The notes beneath the pieces were generated by a model. It saw nothing but the letters and a program-made list of their open reading frames with translations. It had not been told where the DNA came from and made no database searches. From NCBI RefSeq assembly GCF_036323735.1, contig NC_086034.1:29582939-29646938 (forward strand): 64,000 nucleotides of DNA, in the 5' to 3' direction. Source of the DNA: Rattus norvegicus (taxonomy: Eukaryota > Chordata > Mammalia > Rodentia > Muridae). The translations under genes were made by a program, and so were the position numbers. Below, piece after piece: positions 54,427 to 64,000 of the stretch. How positions within the stretch are numbered: the stretch's first letter is position 1; each line of letters opens with the position of its first letter.

Positions 54427-54775
54427 TCTTCATATTTCTATTCCCCATGGCTTAAAACAAACCCAGAAACCACTGTTCCTAATCAAATAACACGGAAGAG
54501 GTTATCTGTACCATCTGCGTTGGTGGCGTGCTTTTAACCCTTTGCCTGGTTTTGAAATCTTGACTCTTTGAGAAGTCTCCAGGTCAGAGTATTTTCCTGG
54601 GGTCTGAGAATACAGTTAATGTTACAAGGCAGGGTGGCAAGATCACCTCAGTGACAAAGCTAGCCTGGGAGTATGCGGATGGAGGTTAGGCATGCGGGTA
54701 AGGCCTGAGGAGGGTCCCCTATGCAGCCTAGTTAAACTGTATTCTGGAATTTTAACTTTAAGATAGGCAGTTGCT
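54427..54775. other. Intron 1, unique-looking
   Basis: No repeat or exon is seen. Confidence 0.45.
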
Positions 54776-54925
54776 GCTGGGGTGGATGCTGGTGACTCAT
54801 GCCTTTAATCCCAGCAGAGGCAGTTGGATCTGTGAGTTTGAGGATAGCCTGGCCTGGGGATCAAGTTCTAGGACAGCCAGGGCTACACACAGAGAACTCT
54901 TTCTCAAAAAAACCCAAACCAAACC
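54776..54925 (+). mobile_element. B1 SINE
   Basis: TGACTCATGCCTTTAATCCC, GGACAGCCAGGGCTACACAC and TTTCTCAAAAAAACCC are present. An A/C-rich tail follows to about 55,020. Confidence 0.93.
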
Positions 54926-55499
54926 AACCCCCACCCCCAAACAAAACAAAACAACAAGACAACCAACCAATCAAACAAACGAACAACCCCTCCCCTCAAA
55001 AAATGAAAAGAAAGGAAAGAAATGGTAGCTCTTTAGCTGCAGTTTTTGATAACAATAGGCACCTGTTAGATAAGAATGGTTGGGAGTGTAGAGTTGTGGA
55101 GAGAAAGGTAAAGGAACTTTGAAAATGTGTCTCCTATTAATACTCCCAAGCAGAAGTGCCCAGCGTACCTGGAGGAGGCTGTGTCCTGTTTGTTGCTCCA
55201 TTCTGCTAGTGACCAGGACATCTAACACAAAGACATGTAGGAAAGGAGGGCTTGTGGGAAGGACCTTAGTAGTTGAATAGCCTGTACACCAGGGCTGTGT
55301 TCAGAAGTGGCTCTCAGTACGAAGAACACTTAAGGAACACAGTGCTACTTCTTCCTCATTCTTTTATGTCTTTGAGGAAACAACCTGGAAGCTAAGAATC
55401 GCTTTAAAAAAGTGCCACTACTGTGTGCCTTGATTATGTGTGGCAGCCTTCATATTCATCCTGTGAAGCCAGGAGTTTCTTTCTCTTCTGAGATCATTC

Positions 55500-55612
55500 T
55501 TTTGAGACAGGGCTGTGCAGTGTTGTTAAGGGTAGCCTTGAACTTGGGATCTTCCTCAGTTTACAGAAATGCTGGGGTGACAGGTGCGTTACTACTACAC
55601 CCACTCTTAAAT
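55500..55612 (-). mobile_element. B1 SINE, antisense
   Basis: TTTTGAGACAGGGCTGTGCA and AAATGCTGGGGTGACAGGTG are present. Confidence 0.82.
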
Positions 55613-55748
55613 AAGTTTCTTTATTTCATGGCTGTTTTGCCTACATGCATGTATGTGCACAGGCCAGAAGAGTTAAGTCTCCTGAGGCAGGTGGCTGTGA
55701 GCTACCATGTCAGTGCTGGGAGCCAGCAAATACTCTTAACTGCTGTTT
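55613..55748 (-). mobile_element. B3/B2 SINE, antisense, ending at the TGCC array
   Basis: TTTCATGGCTGTTTTGCCTA and GTGCTGGGAGCCAGCAAATA are present. The expected GAGCCATCTC end is missing, replaced by the array. Confidence 0.85.
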
Positions 55749-55749
55749 G

Positions 55750-55787
<38 letters not shown>

Positions 55788-55932
55788 TGTCTGTCTGTCT
55801 ATCATCTTATCTATCATCTATCATCTACCTATATCTATCTACCTATCATCTATCTATCATCTTATCTATCATCTATCTATGTATCTATCTACCTATCATC
55901 TATCTATGTATCTATGTATCTATGTATCTATC

Positions 55933-55979
<47 letters not shown>

Positions 55980-55997
55980 ATCTATCTATCATCTATC

Positions 55998-56043
<46 letters not shown>

Positions 56044-56044
56044 G
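55749..56044. repeat. (TGCC)n(TGTC)n(TATC)n compound microsatellite
   Basis: About 10 TGCC, a few TGTC, then about 60 TATC-type units with CATC and TATG interruptions. Confidence 0.97.
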
Positions 56045-56555
56045 TTGAAGATGGTATGTACTTACCACATTACTGAACATGTATAGTCAGAGGACAGGAA
56101 GAGGGAATTGATGCTCTCTTCCCACTATGTGGGTCCCTGGGGTTGAAGTTAGGTTGTTTAGCTTAGGGACCAGGGCATTCACCCACTCAGGCATCTCATG
56201 GGCTCCCGATTGCTTATGCAGGTATAAAGCTCTTGACTGTTAAATAACCCAGTTCTTTTTAGAACAGAGTCTGTTTACTTCTGTTCTGGACATCGAACAC
56301 TCTCCTGTGATGATTTCACTAATGTCCTCTTATCATATTTTCTACTTCTGAAGCCTGATTGGACTATATCGGTGCGTATATGCTGTATATGTAGTAGTTC
56401 TGTATTGCATGGCTAGAGAAGGGGGTTGCCTGTGTTCCATGGACTTTCTTTCTGTTGGAGTCCTGCTGTTTCCTGTGCTGTGAGATTCTGTTGTCCTGCT
56501 TCTCTCCAGTCCTCTCCCTGCCTACCTTTTAGACTGACTAGGTTATCTCCCTTTT

Positions 56556-56812
56556 TAACATTTGTGCACATGTGTTTGAGGGCCACAGGTTGATATTGTA
56601 TACTTCCGTCTACAGGTGTCCATCCTAGTTTTTGAGACAGGGTCTTTTCACAAGACTGGGAGCGTGCTTGTGGGCTGGAAGGCTGTCAGCCAGCTCTGGG
56701 GATCTTCCATCTGCACTCCCATTGCCTGGTTCTTACGTGGGTGCTGGAAATCTCAATCTAGGTCTTCTGCTTGTGCAACAGGCACTTTTCCATCCCCACA
56801 GCTTCCTAACGC
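56556..56812 (-). mobile_element. B4 SINE, antisense
   Basis: TTTTTGAGACAGGGTCTTTT, GTGGGTGCTGGAAATCTCAA and TTTTCCATCCCCACAGC are present. Confidence 0.82.
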
Positions 56813-56818
56813 CCTTTT

Positions 56819-57038
56819 TAAAAAAAAAAAAAAAGATTTCTTTGATGTTTTGCCAGCATGTATGTCTGCACTGCACTCATGGTTGGTGCCCACAGAAGCC
56901 AGAAGAGGGTGGAGGATTGCCTGGAACTGGAGGTACAGAAAGGGTTAGGAGCTGCCATGTGGGTGCTTGGGAATTGAACTCAGGTTGCCTGGATGGGTGG
57001 CTAGTGCTCTTTAACCACGGACCCATTTCTCCAGCCTC
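56819..57038 (-). mobile_element. B2/B3 SINE, antisense
   Basis: GATGTTTTGCCAGCATGTAT, GGGAATTGAACTCAGGTTGC and CCCATTTCTCCAGCCT are present. It stands directly after the B4. Confidence 0.92.
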
Positions 57039-57417
57039 AGGACTCGTTCTTAAATCATTGTTTACTCTCTCTTCGATAGCTAATGGAGTGTGCCTCTTCT
57101 TATCTCTGCCAGCAGTGGAATTTGCCTCTGGGGGCCGTGCCCTGTGTTCACCCAGTTGTTCAGCCTTAAGAAACAAATCTACAGGGGAAGTAGGGTTTAG
57201 CTCCAGCTTTGGTCAACTTTCTGATAAGGAGTCACTTGCTGCACTGGTGCTGCTCAGGGTCTGCGGAAACAGTAAATTACACTGAATTCTCTGGGTTTCT
57301 TTACCATTGACAATCTGCGTCTTGGCCTCATATTCTGCCGTGTAGCTAGTCTGCTTTTTGGCTCTGTTCATCTAACTCGTGATTCTCAGAATTCTGTCAC
57401 CATCTAAATAATAATAA

Positions 57418-57420
<3 letters not shown>

Positions 57421-57463
<43 letters not shown>

Positions 57464-57592
57464 CGCGCATGTGCATGTACAACTTTTGGAATTGGTTCTT
57501 TCTTTCTACCATGTGGGTCCTGGGGGTAAATTTTGGATTGTCAGACTTGGCAAATGTCTCTGCTTGTTCAACCATCTCACTAGCCTGCTGGT
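57421..57592 (-). mobile_element. (GT)n(GC)n followed by B3-type SINE, antisense
   Basis: The dinucleotide run ends at about 57,468. CATGTGGGTCCTGGGGGTAA and AACCATCTCACTAGCCT mark the SINE. Confidence 0.78.
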
Positions 57593-57859
57593 TAGATTTT
57601 TCATTTTCAACTCTAGGCTATCTTGGTATTTTTCTCCCGACTTTTGCATCCCCACATCAGTACCAACCTGTGTGTAAATGGTCTTCCTATACCCCAAACT
57701 AGCTCTACCCATATGCCCTTGTCTTTCTGTTGATGGAAACTCAATCCTTCTCCCTGCTCAGACTTTGTTTCACATACACATTCGTTTTGTCAACAAATCT
57801 TATCACCCCCTCTTTGAGCGCAGCAAAAGCCTCCCTTGTAATGCTTTCCATCCGTGCTT

Positions 57860-58092
57860 CTCCACCTTTCTAATGCTGTGACACTTTAATACAGTTCCCC
57901 GTGTTGTGACCTCACCCATAAAATTAATGGGTTGCCACTTCATAATTGAAACTTTGCTACTGTTATGAATTGTAACATAAATATCTGATACACAGGATAT
58001 CTGATATTTGACCCCCGTGAAAAGGTCATTGGAACCCCCCCCCCACACACACACACAAAGGGGTCAAGACCCACAGTTTGAGAGCCACTGCC
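57860..58092 (-). mobile_element. URR1-type hAT DNA transposon, antisense
   Basis: TAATGCTGTGACACTTTAAT, TTGTGACCTCACCCATAAAA and ACAGTTTGAGAGCCACTG are URR1 in reverse. A CA-rich insertion lies near 58,045. Confidence 0.86.
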
Positions 58093-58126
58093 TTGAGGCC
58101 ACTGCCATACCCAACCCCTGTAGACT

Positions 58127-58492
58127 TCTGCCCTAGTTTGCTTCCTGTTGCTCTGGTAAACAAAAAAACAAAACAACCCACTCTGACACAAAACAGCTTA
58201 GGGGAGGGTTATTTCACTTTACATCTCCAGATAGCCATTTGTCTCTGAGAATGTCAGGGCAGGGACTCAAGGCAGAAGCCTGGAGCAGAAGCCGTGGAGG
58301 AGCAGCTGGCTCTCTGGTTCCTTCCATATGTACAGCCCTAGCCCACCTGCCCGGGACGGTGGCACCACTTAGAATGGGCTTTTTCTTCCACATCAGTACC
58401 AGAGTCAGGCCACTCTGAGTTAGTTTCTCCGTTTGAGGTCCCTTGGGAGGTTCTAGGTTGTGTCAAGTTGACAGTGAAACGTAATCTGTCGA
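58127..58492 (-). mobile_element. MaLR/MLT-type LTR, antisense
   Basis: CTGCCCTAGTTTGCTTCCTG and GGTTGTGTCAAGTTGACAGT are the two ends. It lies 35 bp from the URR1. Confidence 0.8.
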
Positions 58493-59100
58493 GGTGTCTT
58501 CGCCTGGCCCTAGGTGGCCTTTGTTACTTCTCAGCCCCCGTTTACTCTGGCTATGGGGCTGGGTGGGCACCACAGCCTATGCCTGCCCCTGGCTCTGCCT
58601 GTGCCTTCCCCTGGACCCTCGTCTCACCGTCTAGGCTTTGTGCGGATCTCAGGTTCCACTTACTGTCCTTGATCACTCCTTTTAATCCTGCAAACACCCC
58701 TTCATTGCCATGATCCTACCCTCCGGCTTTCTCCCTGCCTCATCTTGACTTTCCTGCAGCAGGGTTTCTGTAACATGCTACCGTCACAGTGTTTTATTAC
58801 TTATTAGTGTGTCCGCAGCGTCACAATAGTGACTTATTGTGTCCGCTCCCCACAGACCGCAGAGTCTTTCCTTTATTCATGCTTTACCAGTACACTTAAA
58901 AGAGTTGGTTAGCGGAATGAGTGCGTCATACAGTGTTGTGTTTTTTCCATTTTGTTTGTTTTTTACAAAGGAACCGCCCTCTTAGAAGCGGATGGAGCAC
59001 GAGAGAAGAGTCCCGTGAGGGCTCTTGCTACTGTTTTTCATATCACACATACAAGTGTGCTTCTCAGGAGACTTACTGTGCTGCCTTGATTTTCGAACAT
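58493..59100. other. Intron 1, unique-looking
   Basis: No repeat or exon that I can name is visible. Confidence 0.45.
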
Positions 59101-59101
59101 T

Positions 59102-59335
59102 GATTTATTTTATCTTTACGTGTATTAGTGTTCACTTACGTGTGTGTGTGCGCGTGTGCGCGCGTGCGCGTGTGTGCACCATGTATATGCCTGGTGTCTA
59201 GGGAGGGTGACGGAAGAGGGTGTCAGAGCCTCTGGAATTGAAGTCACAGATGTCGGAGAAACCGGTATATGTGTTCTGAACCCAGGCCCTCTGCATGAAC
59301 GTGTGATCTTAAGCTCTGACCTGTCTCTCCAGCCC
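59102..59335 (-). mobile_element. B2/B3 SINE, antisense, with GTGTGCGCGC run
   Basis: GAAGAGGGTGTCAGAGCCTC, TCTGAACCCAGGCCCTCTGC and GACCTGTCTCTCCAGCCC are present. Confidence 0.88.
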
Positions 59336-59575
59336 ATTTCTTTGACCCCAATTTTTTTGAAGTATAATTTATATTCTGTAAAATACGTGTAATTCAAGGA
59401 TTTCTAGTAAATGCCCTGAGTTATGTGTATATCACTTTGAAAATTTCCTTTTCGTCCATTGAGTTTGCAGTTCTTAGCTTTCATACCACATTCCTAATTT
59501 TGACAATATTTTCACCTCCACCTCTCAAAAGAACAGTCACATACAAAGTCTCGTGTCCTTAAACATCATAAATAT

Positions 59576-59782
59576 AGGAACTGGGGAGTTCGCTCAGCAG
59601 CTGAGTTGCTGCTCTTGGAGAGGACTGGAGTTGGGTTTCCAGTCCCCACCCTGGTGCTGCCAACTCCCTGTAACTCTAGCTGGAGAAGAGCCAGTACCCT
59701 CTCCTTGCTCCCACGGAAAACCTCCCAACACACAGATGCACATTCATATCCATAAAAAATACCAAAGCTTTTCTAAAAAGAG
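59576..59782 (+). mobile_element. B2/B3 SINE
   Basis: GGAACTGGGGAGTTCGCTCA and AGTTGGGTTTCCAGTCCCCA are present. It is diverged. Confidence 0.78.
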
Positions 59783-59874
59783 AAATGATCATCTGAACAT
59801 GAGCTTAACTGCTTTGATGTAAGACGTGGTAGAGAGCATAGTCAGGTTGGCTGTGCCTTGATACTTACTGTGTC

Positions 59875-60005
59875 CCTCATCTCCCCACCTCAGTCTCTTC
59901 ATCTGTGAAATGGACTAATTATGGTAATTAGCTTACAGAGTAGTTGTGACGATTATAAATAATGAGAGCATACTATTATGCACAGAAGCTGCCCTGTGTT
60001 GAGAA
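59875..60005 (-). mobile_element. MIR SINE, antisense
   Basis: TCTTCATCTGTGAAATGGAC and CAGAGTAGTTGTGACGATTA are the conserved MIR core in reverse. This is an ancient element, so the flanking DNA is orthologous among placental mammals. Confidence 0.82.
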
Positions 60006-60145
60006 ATTTAGTTAATACGATTAATCTCTTTCTATCGTAGGCCCAAAAAAAACCATGGGCTAAGTGTCTTTGCAAAGAGAGCACGTTTAAATCAGATTCT
60101 GTATCTGAAGTTTGCTTGAAGTCCAACCCTGTTCTTAGTTTGTAA

Positions 60146-60149
<4 letters not shown>

Positions 60150-60210
<61 letters not shown>

Positions 60211-60246
60211 GTCTCTCTCTCCCTCCCTCCCTCCCTCCCTCTCTCT
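60150..60246. repeat. (CT)n microsatellite
   Basis: About 45 CT units with GT and CCCT interruptions. Confidence 0.96.
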
Positions 60247-60423
60247 TTCCATGTAATATATATATCACATGTATGCACATGTATGACTGTAGTTTGATTG
60301 TAAAAGCAAGTTGATTTCTGACATTTTGCAGCATCTTTATTTAGAGAGCTCTATTAAGCCATTTTCCCTGAATTTTTCATGTTTATATTTGACACGTCTT
60401 TGACACCAGGGAGATAATTACCC

Positions 60424-60425
<2 letters not shown>

Positions 60426-60455
<30 letters not shown>
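60426..60455. repeat. (T)30 homopolymer upstream of Klhl2 exon 2
   Basis: An uninterrupted run of 30 T lies 193 nt before the exon 2 acceptor. It is probably the reversed A-tail of an old retroelement, but no body is recognisable next to it. Confidence 0.93.
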
Positions 60456-60456
<1 letters not shown>

Positions 60457-60647
60457 TAGAAACCATAGTGACCGTAGGAAAGCACTCTGAATTGTGTCTT
60501 ACTCTCGCTTGAGGACAGCCGCCTTCTAAATGAGCAGGGGTGGGTGGCAGGCATTCAATTTGTGTCTCAGAGCTTTGACAAGCCGGAACTGAATTATCCT
60601 TTAATGAGATCTCTGTCTTCTCTTTTTGTTCTTTTCTCTGCGTACAG

Positions 60648-60773
60648 ATGCACAAAGCAGGGTCATCAGAAGCCCCTCGATTCAAAAGATGAGAATCCTG
60701 AGAAACACTGCCCATTGACGGTGAACCCTTGGCACATGAAGAAAGCCTTTAAAGTCATGAACGAACTAAGAAG
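60648..60773 (+). CDS. Klhl2: Klhl2 coding exon 2 (residues 9-50, up to the BTB domain)
   Basis: The 126-nt exon follows a long pyrimidine tract ending in GCGTACAG and stops at a GTAACG donor (60774). Its first base completes the alanine codon begun in exon 1. It then encodes CTKQGHQKPLDSKDENPEKH followed by a segment containing TVNPWHMKKAFKVMNELR. The last two bases, AG, start a serine codon finished in exon 3, outside the window. The stretch NPWHMKKAFKVMNELR is the conserved lead-in to the BTB domain in KLHL2 and KLHL3. The exact count of 50 complete codons from the start to the splice site agrees with the family as I remember it. Compared with the human protein from memory there are a few substitutions in the acidic linker (around residues 24-32), which would be ordinary divergence. 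An open frame running into this exon from the intron (from about 60,544) is simply unspliced intron. The apparent final R-R before a stop is also read-through past the donor. Confidence 0.96.
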
Positions 60774-61044
60774 GTAACGTCACTCTAATTCATATGCACC
60801 CATTAGCCATTAGTCTTCCTTTTATTTCTCTTTGTCTGTAGAACCCCCGCTCCCCATTGTTGCTGTATACAGGGAGCAGCAAAAGCTTTTCTGCAAGGTT
60901 TTTAGGAGAAGCAAGGTGATCATAAGTGCAGGTGATGGAGGGCTCCTCTGTCCAATAGTGTCTAGTCATGCAGGGCGAGTATGAGTTCAGGCTTTCTCAA
61001 AGTATGCACTGGCTTTCCAAGGAAAAGAGTTCATTTCTTTTTCT

Positions 61045-61180
61045 TGTCTTTTCTTTTTTGTTTTAGTTCCTTTGAGATAAGGTCTTGTGTGTTCCAGGTT
61101 GAGGATGACCTTGAACGCCTGACCCTCCCTTTCCTGTCCAAATGCTGAGTGACAGGCGTGTTCTACCACTGTGCTCCTGC
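61045..61180 (-). mobile_element. B1 SINE, antisense
   Basis: TTTGAGATAAGGTCTTGTGT, GATGACCTTGAACGCCTGAC and AAATGCTGAGTGACAGGCGT are present. Confidence 0.83.
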
Positions 61181-61654
61181 TTATAAAATATGCTTTTAAT
61201 CTTTAACATACAGATTGTGTGTTAAACATATCAGATATTCTGCTTATCCACTTGCTCATTCCTGGTGTATACGTGTGGGCTCATTTTGGCAGTTAAGAGG
61301 AAGCCTGTGGGGCTCAACTCTCTTCTACTGTTGTGTTCAGGTATTTGAACTCATGTCTTTAGCTTTGATGGCAAACACTTTTATCCCCTGAGCCTGGGGA
61401 TGTAGGGATTTAAATGGAATATTTTATTGAAATTAATCTTGTTTGTTTTTAACTTTTCAATGTGACTACTGGAAAAATCGTTACTTGCATTGTATTTCCA
61501 TTCATTAATTCTGTGGACAGGCTTCTAATTCCAGCCATAAAGAATGTGAAGAGACACTTTTAGACAGGGAAACATGTAATTTGTTTTGGTGGTGGCAGTT
61601 GTGGTTGTTGGGGACAGTACCTACCTGCCTGTGGCTAAGTATGTTAAGGGTCAT

Positions 61655-61785
61655 TGCCTCACACTGGACCTTCCTGCTACACATTTGCAGTCCTAGCATG
61701 CTACAGGCTGAGGCTGGAAGAGCTCTTGTTCAAGTCAGAGTACACTATATAAAGAGATCTGGTTTAAAGAAAAAAGGCTGTGGTG
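61655..61785 (+). mobile_element. Diverged B1-type SINE
   Basis: TTTGCAGTCCTAGCATGCTA and CAAGTCAGAGTACACTATAT are present. Confidence 0.55.
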
Positions 61786-61829
61786 CTAAGGGTGATATTA
61801 AAGGCTGATTGCATAGGATCTGGAGATTG

Positions 61830-62060
61830 CATAGGATCAAGGGCTCAGCAGTTAAAGCCCTTGATACTCTTGCAGAAGACCCAGGTTTGGTTCCCAGCAC
61901 TCACACTGTTGCTCGAGCAATACATAACTTCAGTTCCCGGAGATCCAATGCTGTCTTTCAACCTCTTTGGGCATCAGACATGCATGTAGTGCATACACGT
62001 ACACTCAAGCAAAACAGTCACGCATACAGTCAGATAGATCAAAAAACCAAACCAACTAAA
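61830..62060 (+). mobile_element. B2-type SINE
   Basis: GGGCTCAGCAGTTAAAGCCC, GGTTTGGTTCCCAGCACTCA and a TCAAAAAACCAAACC tail are present. Confidence 0.85.
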
Positions 62061-62514
62061 AAGACTGGCTTTTAGCAGGCACACGTCCCCCTTCCCCCAC
62101 TGCCTACCCCCTCCCCCTTGCTCCTGTTGGGTACAGTAGCTTTGGCTTCCTGTTTTACCTTGGTCTCTGATTGACCTGGGCATGATTCACTACACCACAG
62201 GAATGCAATACCTGCTGCTCCTTCCCCTGAGGCAAATGACTGCATTTTGAGCCGAACTGATGTTCTCTCAGCCCTTGACTTTGAGTCTTTGCTTTATCCC
62301 AGGATTTTTAGCTCTGGCCATCTCCAACCTGTTGTGGGTGTGGACCACATGGCTGTTCATTGTGTTGCACTATTTCATGAGCCGGAGTACCGGCCAGTGG
62401 TTCATGCTGGTCTTCAAACAAAGAACAGCTTTGAGTAGTTGCAGTTGGCTGCTGGTCTGGAACCGGGTTTACTCATATGATGTCACTAGCCAGTATTATT
62501 TTTAAAACGCACTG

Positions 62515-62830
62515 TCAGGCTGGATCAGTGGGTAAAGTGCTTACTGTGCAAGAATGAGAGCCTGAAAACCTCAGAACGCACATCAGTAGCCTTGAACATT
62601 AGCACAGGTCTGTCATCTCAGTGAGCCGGGAGGCAGAGACAGGAGCATCCCTGGGGCTCATAAGCCAACCAGTTTAGCCAGTCAGCAAGCTTCATTGAGA
62701 GACCCAGTCTTAAATGCTAAGGAAAGGGCAACAGAGGAAGAGGCTTGAGGTCAACCTTTGACCTCCAGACATTTGCACGAGTGCACACAGGCACATACAC
62801 CAGTGCACATGCGTCTATACACCAGCACAA
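62515..62830 (+). mobile_element. B4 SINE, near full length
   Basis: GGCTGGATCAGTGGGTAAAG, GTGAGCCGGGAGGCAGAGAC, CCAGTTTAGCCAGTCAGCAA and TTTGACCTCCAGACATTTGC follow the whole B4 consensus in order. Confidence 0.9.
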
Positions 62831-62969
62831 AGTGAATTAACTGCACAGCTGGGAAATGGATAAACTGTGGATAAAGTAGATTAAGGCTTTCATTGTGCAG
62901 AATTTATAGAGAAGGCTAAGAAGCAACAAGACAGACTCGTGTTTTGGAAATGTTCTTGAGCAGTGTGAT

Positions 62970-63095
62970 ACTGCATGCTTTAAATTCCTGTACTGGGGAG
63001 TCAGAGGCAGGAGGATGTCTGCGTTTAAGGTCTACAATAGTGAGAACAAGGCTGCATAGAGGGAGTCTGAGTCTGCAAAAAACAGGTCATCTTTA
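62970..63095 (+). mobile_element. B1-type SINE
   Basis: TACTGGGGAGTCAGAGGCAG and a CTGCAAAAAACAGG tail are present. Confidence 0.68.
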
Positions 63096-64000
63096 TTTCT
63101 TTTGTGTCATTCTTTAAAAAATACAAACAGACGAAACTTGAAGACGCTTTTTATTGTACAGCTGAAAGTCACTAATTACTTCCTGTCTTTGCATCAGCTT
63201 CCTGTTGCCAGAAAAGGGTAGCCGAAGGTGGTTTCCGGACTTCTGGGAAGGGAGAACTTCCCTGTTCTGCCTACCCTGCTTGGCCTCCATTGGCCTCCAG
63301 CCCTGTCCCTAGATTTAGCCTCAATGTGGCAGTGGCAGGAGGTGGGCGGGGTAAGGGGGCGTCACAGCTGGGCATTAGGGATGGCTTTGGTGGACATTTT
63401 GCTGGTGAGAACAAAGTCCCTTTCATGAATCACTGTGTAAAGTATGGTTGCCCGCCTGTCTATCCCCGATAGAGGTAGGAGGACAGGAGCTCTGGGAGAG
63501 AGGTTTAATGAAGACAGACCACTGTGGTCCTAGAAAAAGCCATCTGAATGCCAGTGTCCCTTCTCTCTGCATCCTGACCCGCCTGGACGTGAATAAACCC
63601 CTACCACCATTCCGTCCCACCACGACAGACTGTACCCTCAAACTGTTACCCGAATAAGTTACTTTTCCTCCAAGTCCCAGGATTCACACATAGGGCCAGA
63701 CACAGCAGTCTTTTGTGGCTTAACTGGTTGCACAGCTGGGAAAGGACAGACCCTAAGATGAGGTGAATAAAGCTTTGTGCTGGCACTGTGTAGACGGGGT
63801 GTGCGAAGCCAGAGAAGGACAGCATCCTGCTTAGGTTAGAAGAGTATGTGGATTCCTGGGCAGTGTCAGTCACTGATGGTTTCTGAGTAACCAGGTAAGA
63901 TCAGAGACTCGGGAGGCTGGCGGCAGTGCTTTCCCCAGTGCAGTTGGAGAGGTGTGAGCTTAGAGTGTGAGTGTTGTCAGACTCAAACAGTGGACCCTTA

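Larger units (their letters stand above)
44620..60647 (+). other. Klhl2: Klhl2 intron 1 (16,028 bp)
   Basis: The intron runs from the GTGAGT donor after exon 1 to the pyrimidine-rich TACAG acceptor before exon 2, and is phase 2. It contains SINEs, MaLR and URR1 remnants, a MIR, several microsatellites and minisatellites, and one retrocopy, each listed separately. I found no additional open exon with splice signals and Klhl2 similarity inside it. Confidence 0.9.
60774..64000 (+). other. Klhl2: Start of Klhl2 intron 2 (continues beyond the window)
   Basis: No BTB-encoding exon was found between the exon 2 donor and the end of the window. Apart from the B1, B2 and B4 elements listed separately, the stretches 60,780-61,045, 61,190-61,640, 62,065-62,515 and 63,100-64,000 look unique and non-coding. 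Confidence 0.85.

Noticed and set aside
60544..60777. A 77-codon open frame that includes the exon 2 peptide and ends in R-R
   Set aside because: The upstream part is intron and the last codons read past the GTAACG donor. The true N terminus comes from exon 1 at 44,594.

Overview
The window is mammalian nuclear DNA, most likely brown rat (Rattus norvegicus) or a close relative. B1, B2/B3 and B4 SINEs, MaLR (ORR1/MT-type) LTRs, rodent LINE-1 3' ends and URR1 DNA transposons are all present. Five ID elements also occur; they look nearly identical to one another and most have clean target-site duplications. Abundant young ID elements are a hallmark of the rat lineage. There are no bacterial-type operons, and almost all predicted open reading frames are low-complexity or repeat-derived. 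Family names for repeats come from recognising their sequence by eye, not from a database search.

The one protein-coding gene I can support is Klhl2 (Mayven) on the + strand, of which only the 5' end is present. A CpG island at about 44,020-44,950 holds the promoter and 5' UTR. The start codon is at 44,594, and coding exon 1 has only 26 coding nucleotides before a GTGAGT donor at 44,620. Coding exon 2 lies at 60,648-60,773, between a pyrimidine-rich acceptor and a GTAACG donor. The joined exons keep frame and encode the first 50 residues of Klhl2, up to the edge of the BTB domain. Intron 1 is 16,028 bp. I see no further exon before the window ends in intron 2.

Region by region: 1-44,000 is upstream intergenic DNA, a mosaic of SINEs, LINE-1 fragments (minus-strand 3' ends at about 800-1,437 and 10,000-11,335, plus older pieces), MaLR LTRs, microsatellites and short unique stretches. 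Notable items are a 515-bp gammaretrovirus-type solo LTR at 17,848-18,362 with a 4-bp duplication, inserted in a TG/TA microsatellite; an ERVK-like LTR near 12,712-13,076; a small polyadenylated retrocopy at 31,110-31,379; and a B2-in-MaLR-in-B4 nest at 28,236-28,945. Region 44,000-45,000 is the Klhl2 promoter and exon 1. Intron 1 contains a very regular tandem array of fourteen 36-bp units (48,774-49,277), a CA-rich array with a 163-bp higher-order duplication, a minus-strand retrocopy of an unidentified 3' mRNA end (52,246 to about 52,997), a SINE whose inside has expanded into 41-bp repeats, and a TGCC/TATC compound array. Region 60,648-64,000 is exon 2 and the start of intron 2.

No novel multi-gene system is visible. 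The observations most worth checking are three upstream ATGs in the Klhl2 leader, one of which opens a 50-codon frame that overlaps the main start and crosses the exon 1-exon 2 junction; the 36-bp intronic array, which is probably length-polymorphic; and the two unidentified retrocopies.
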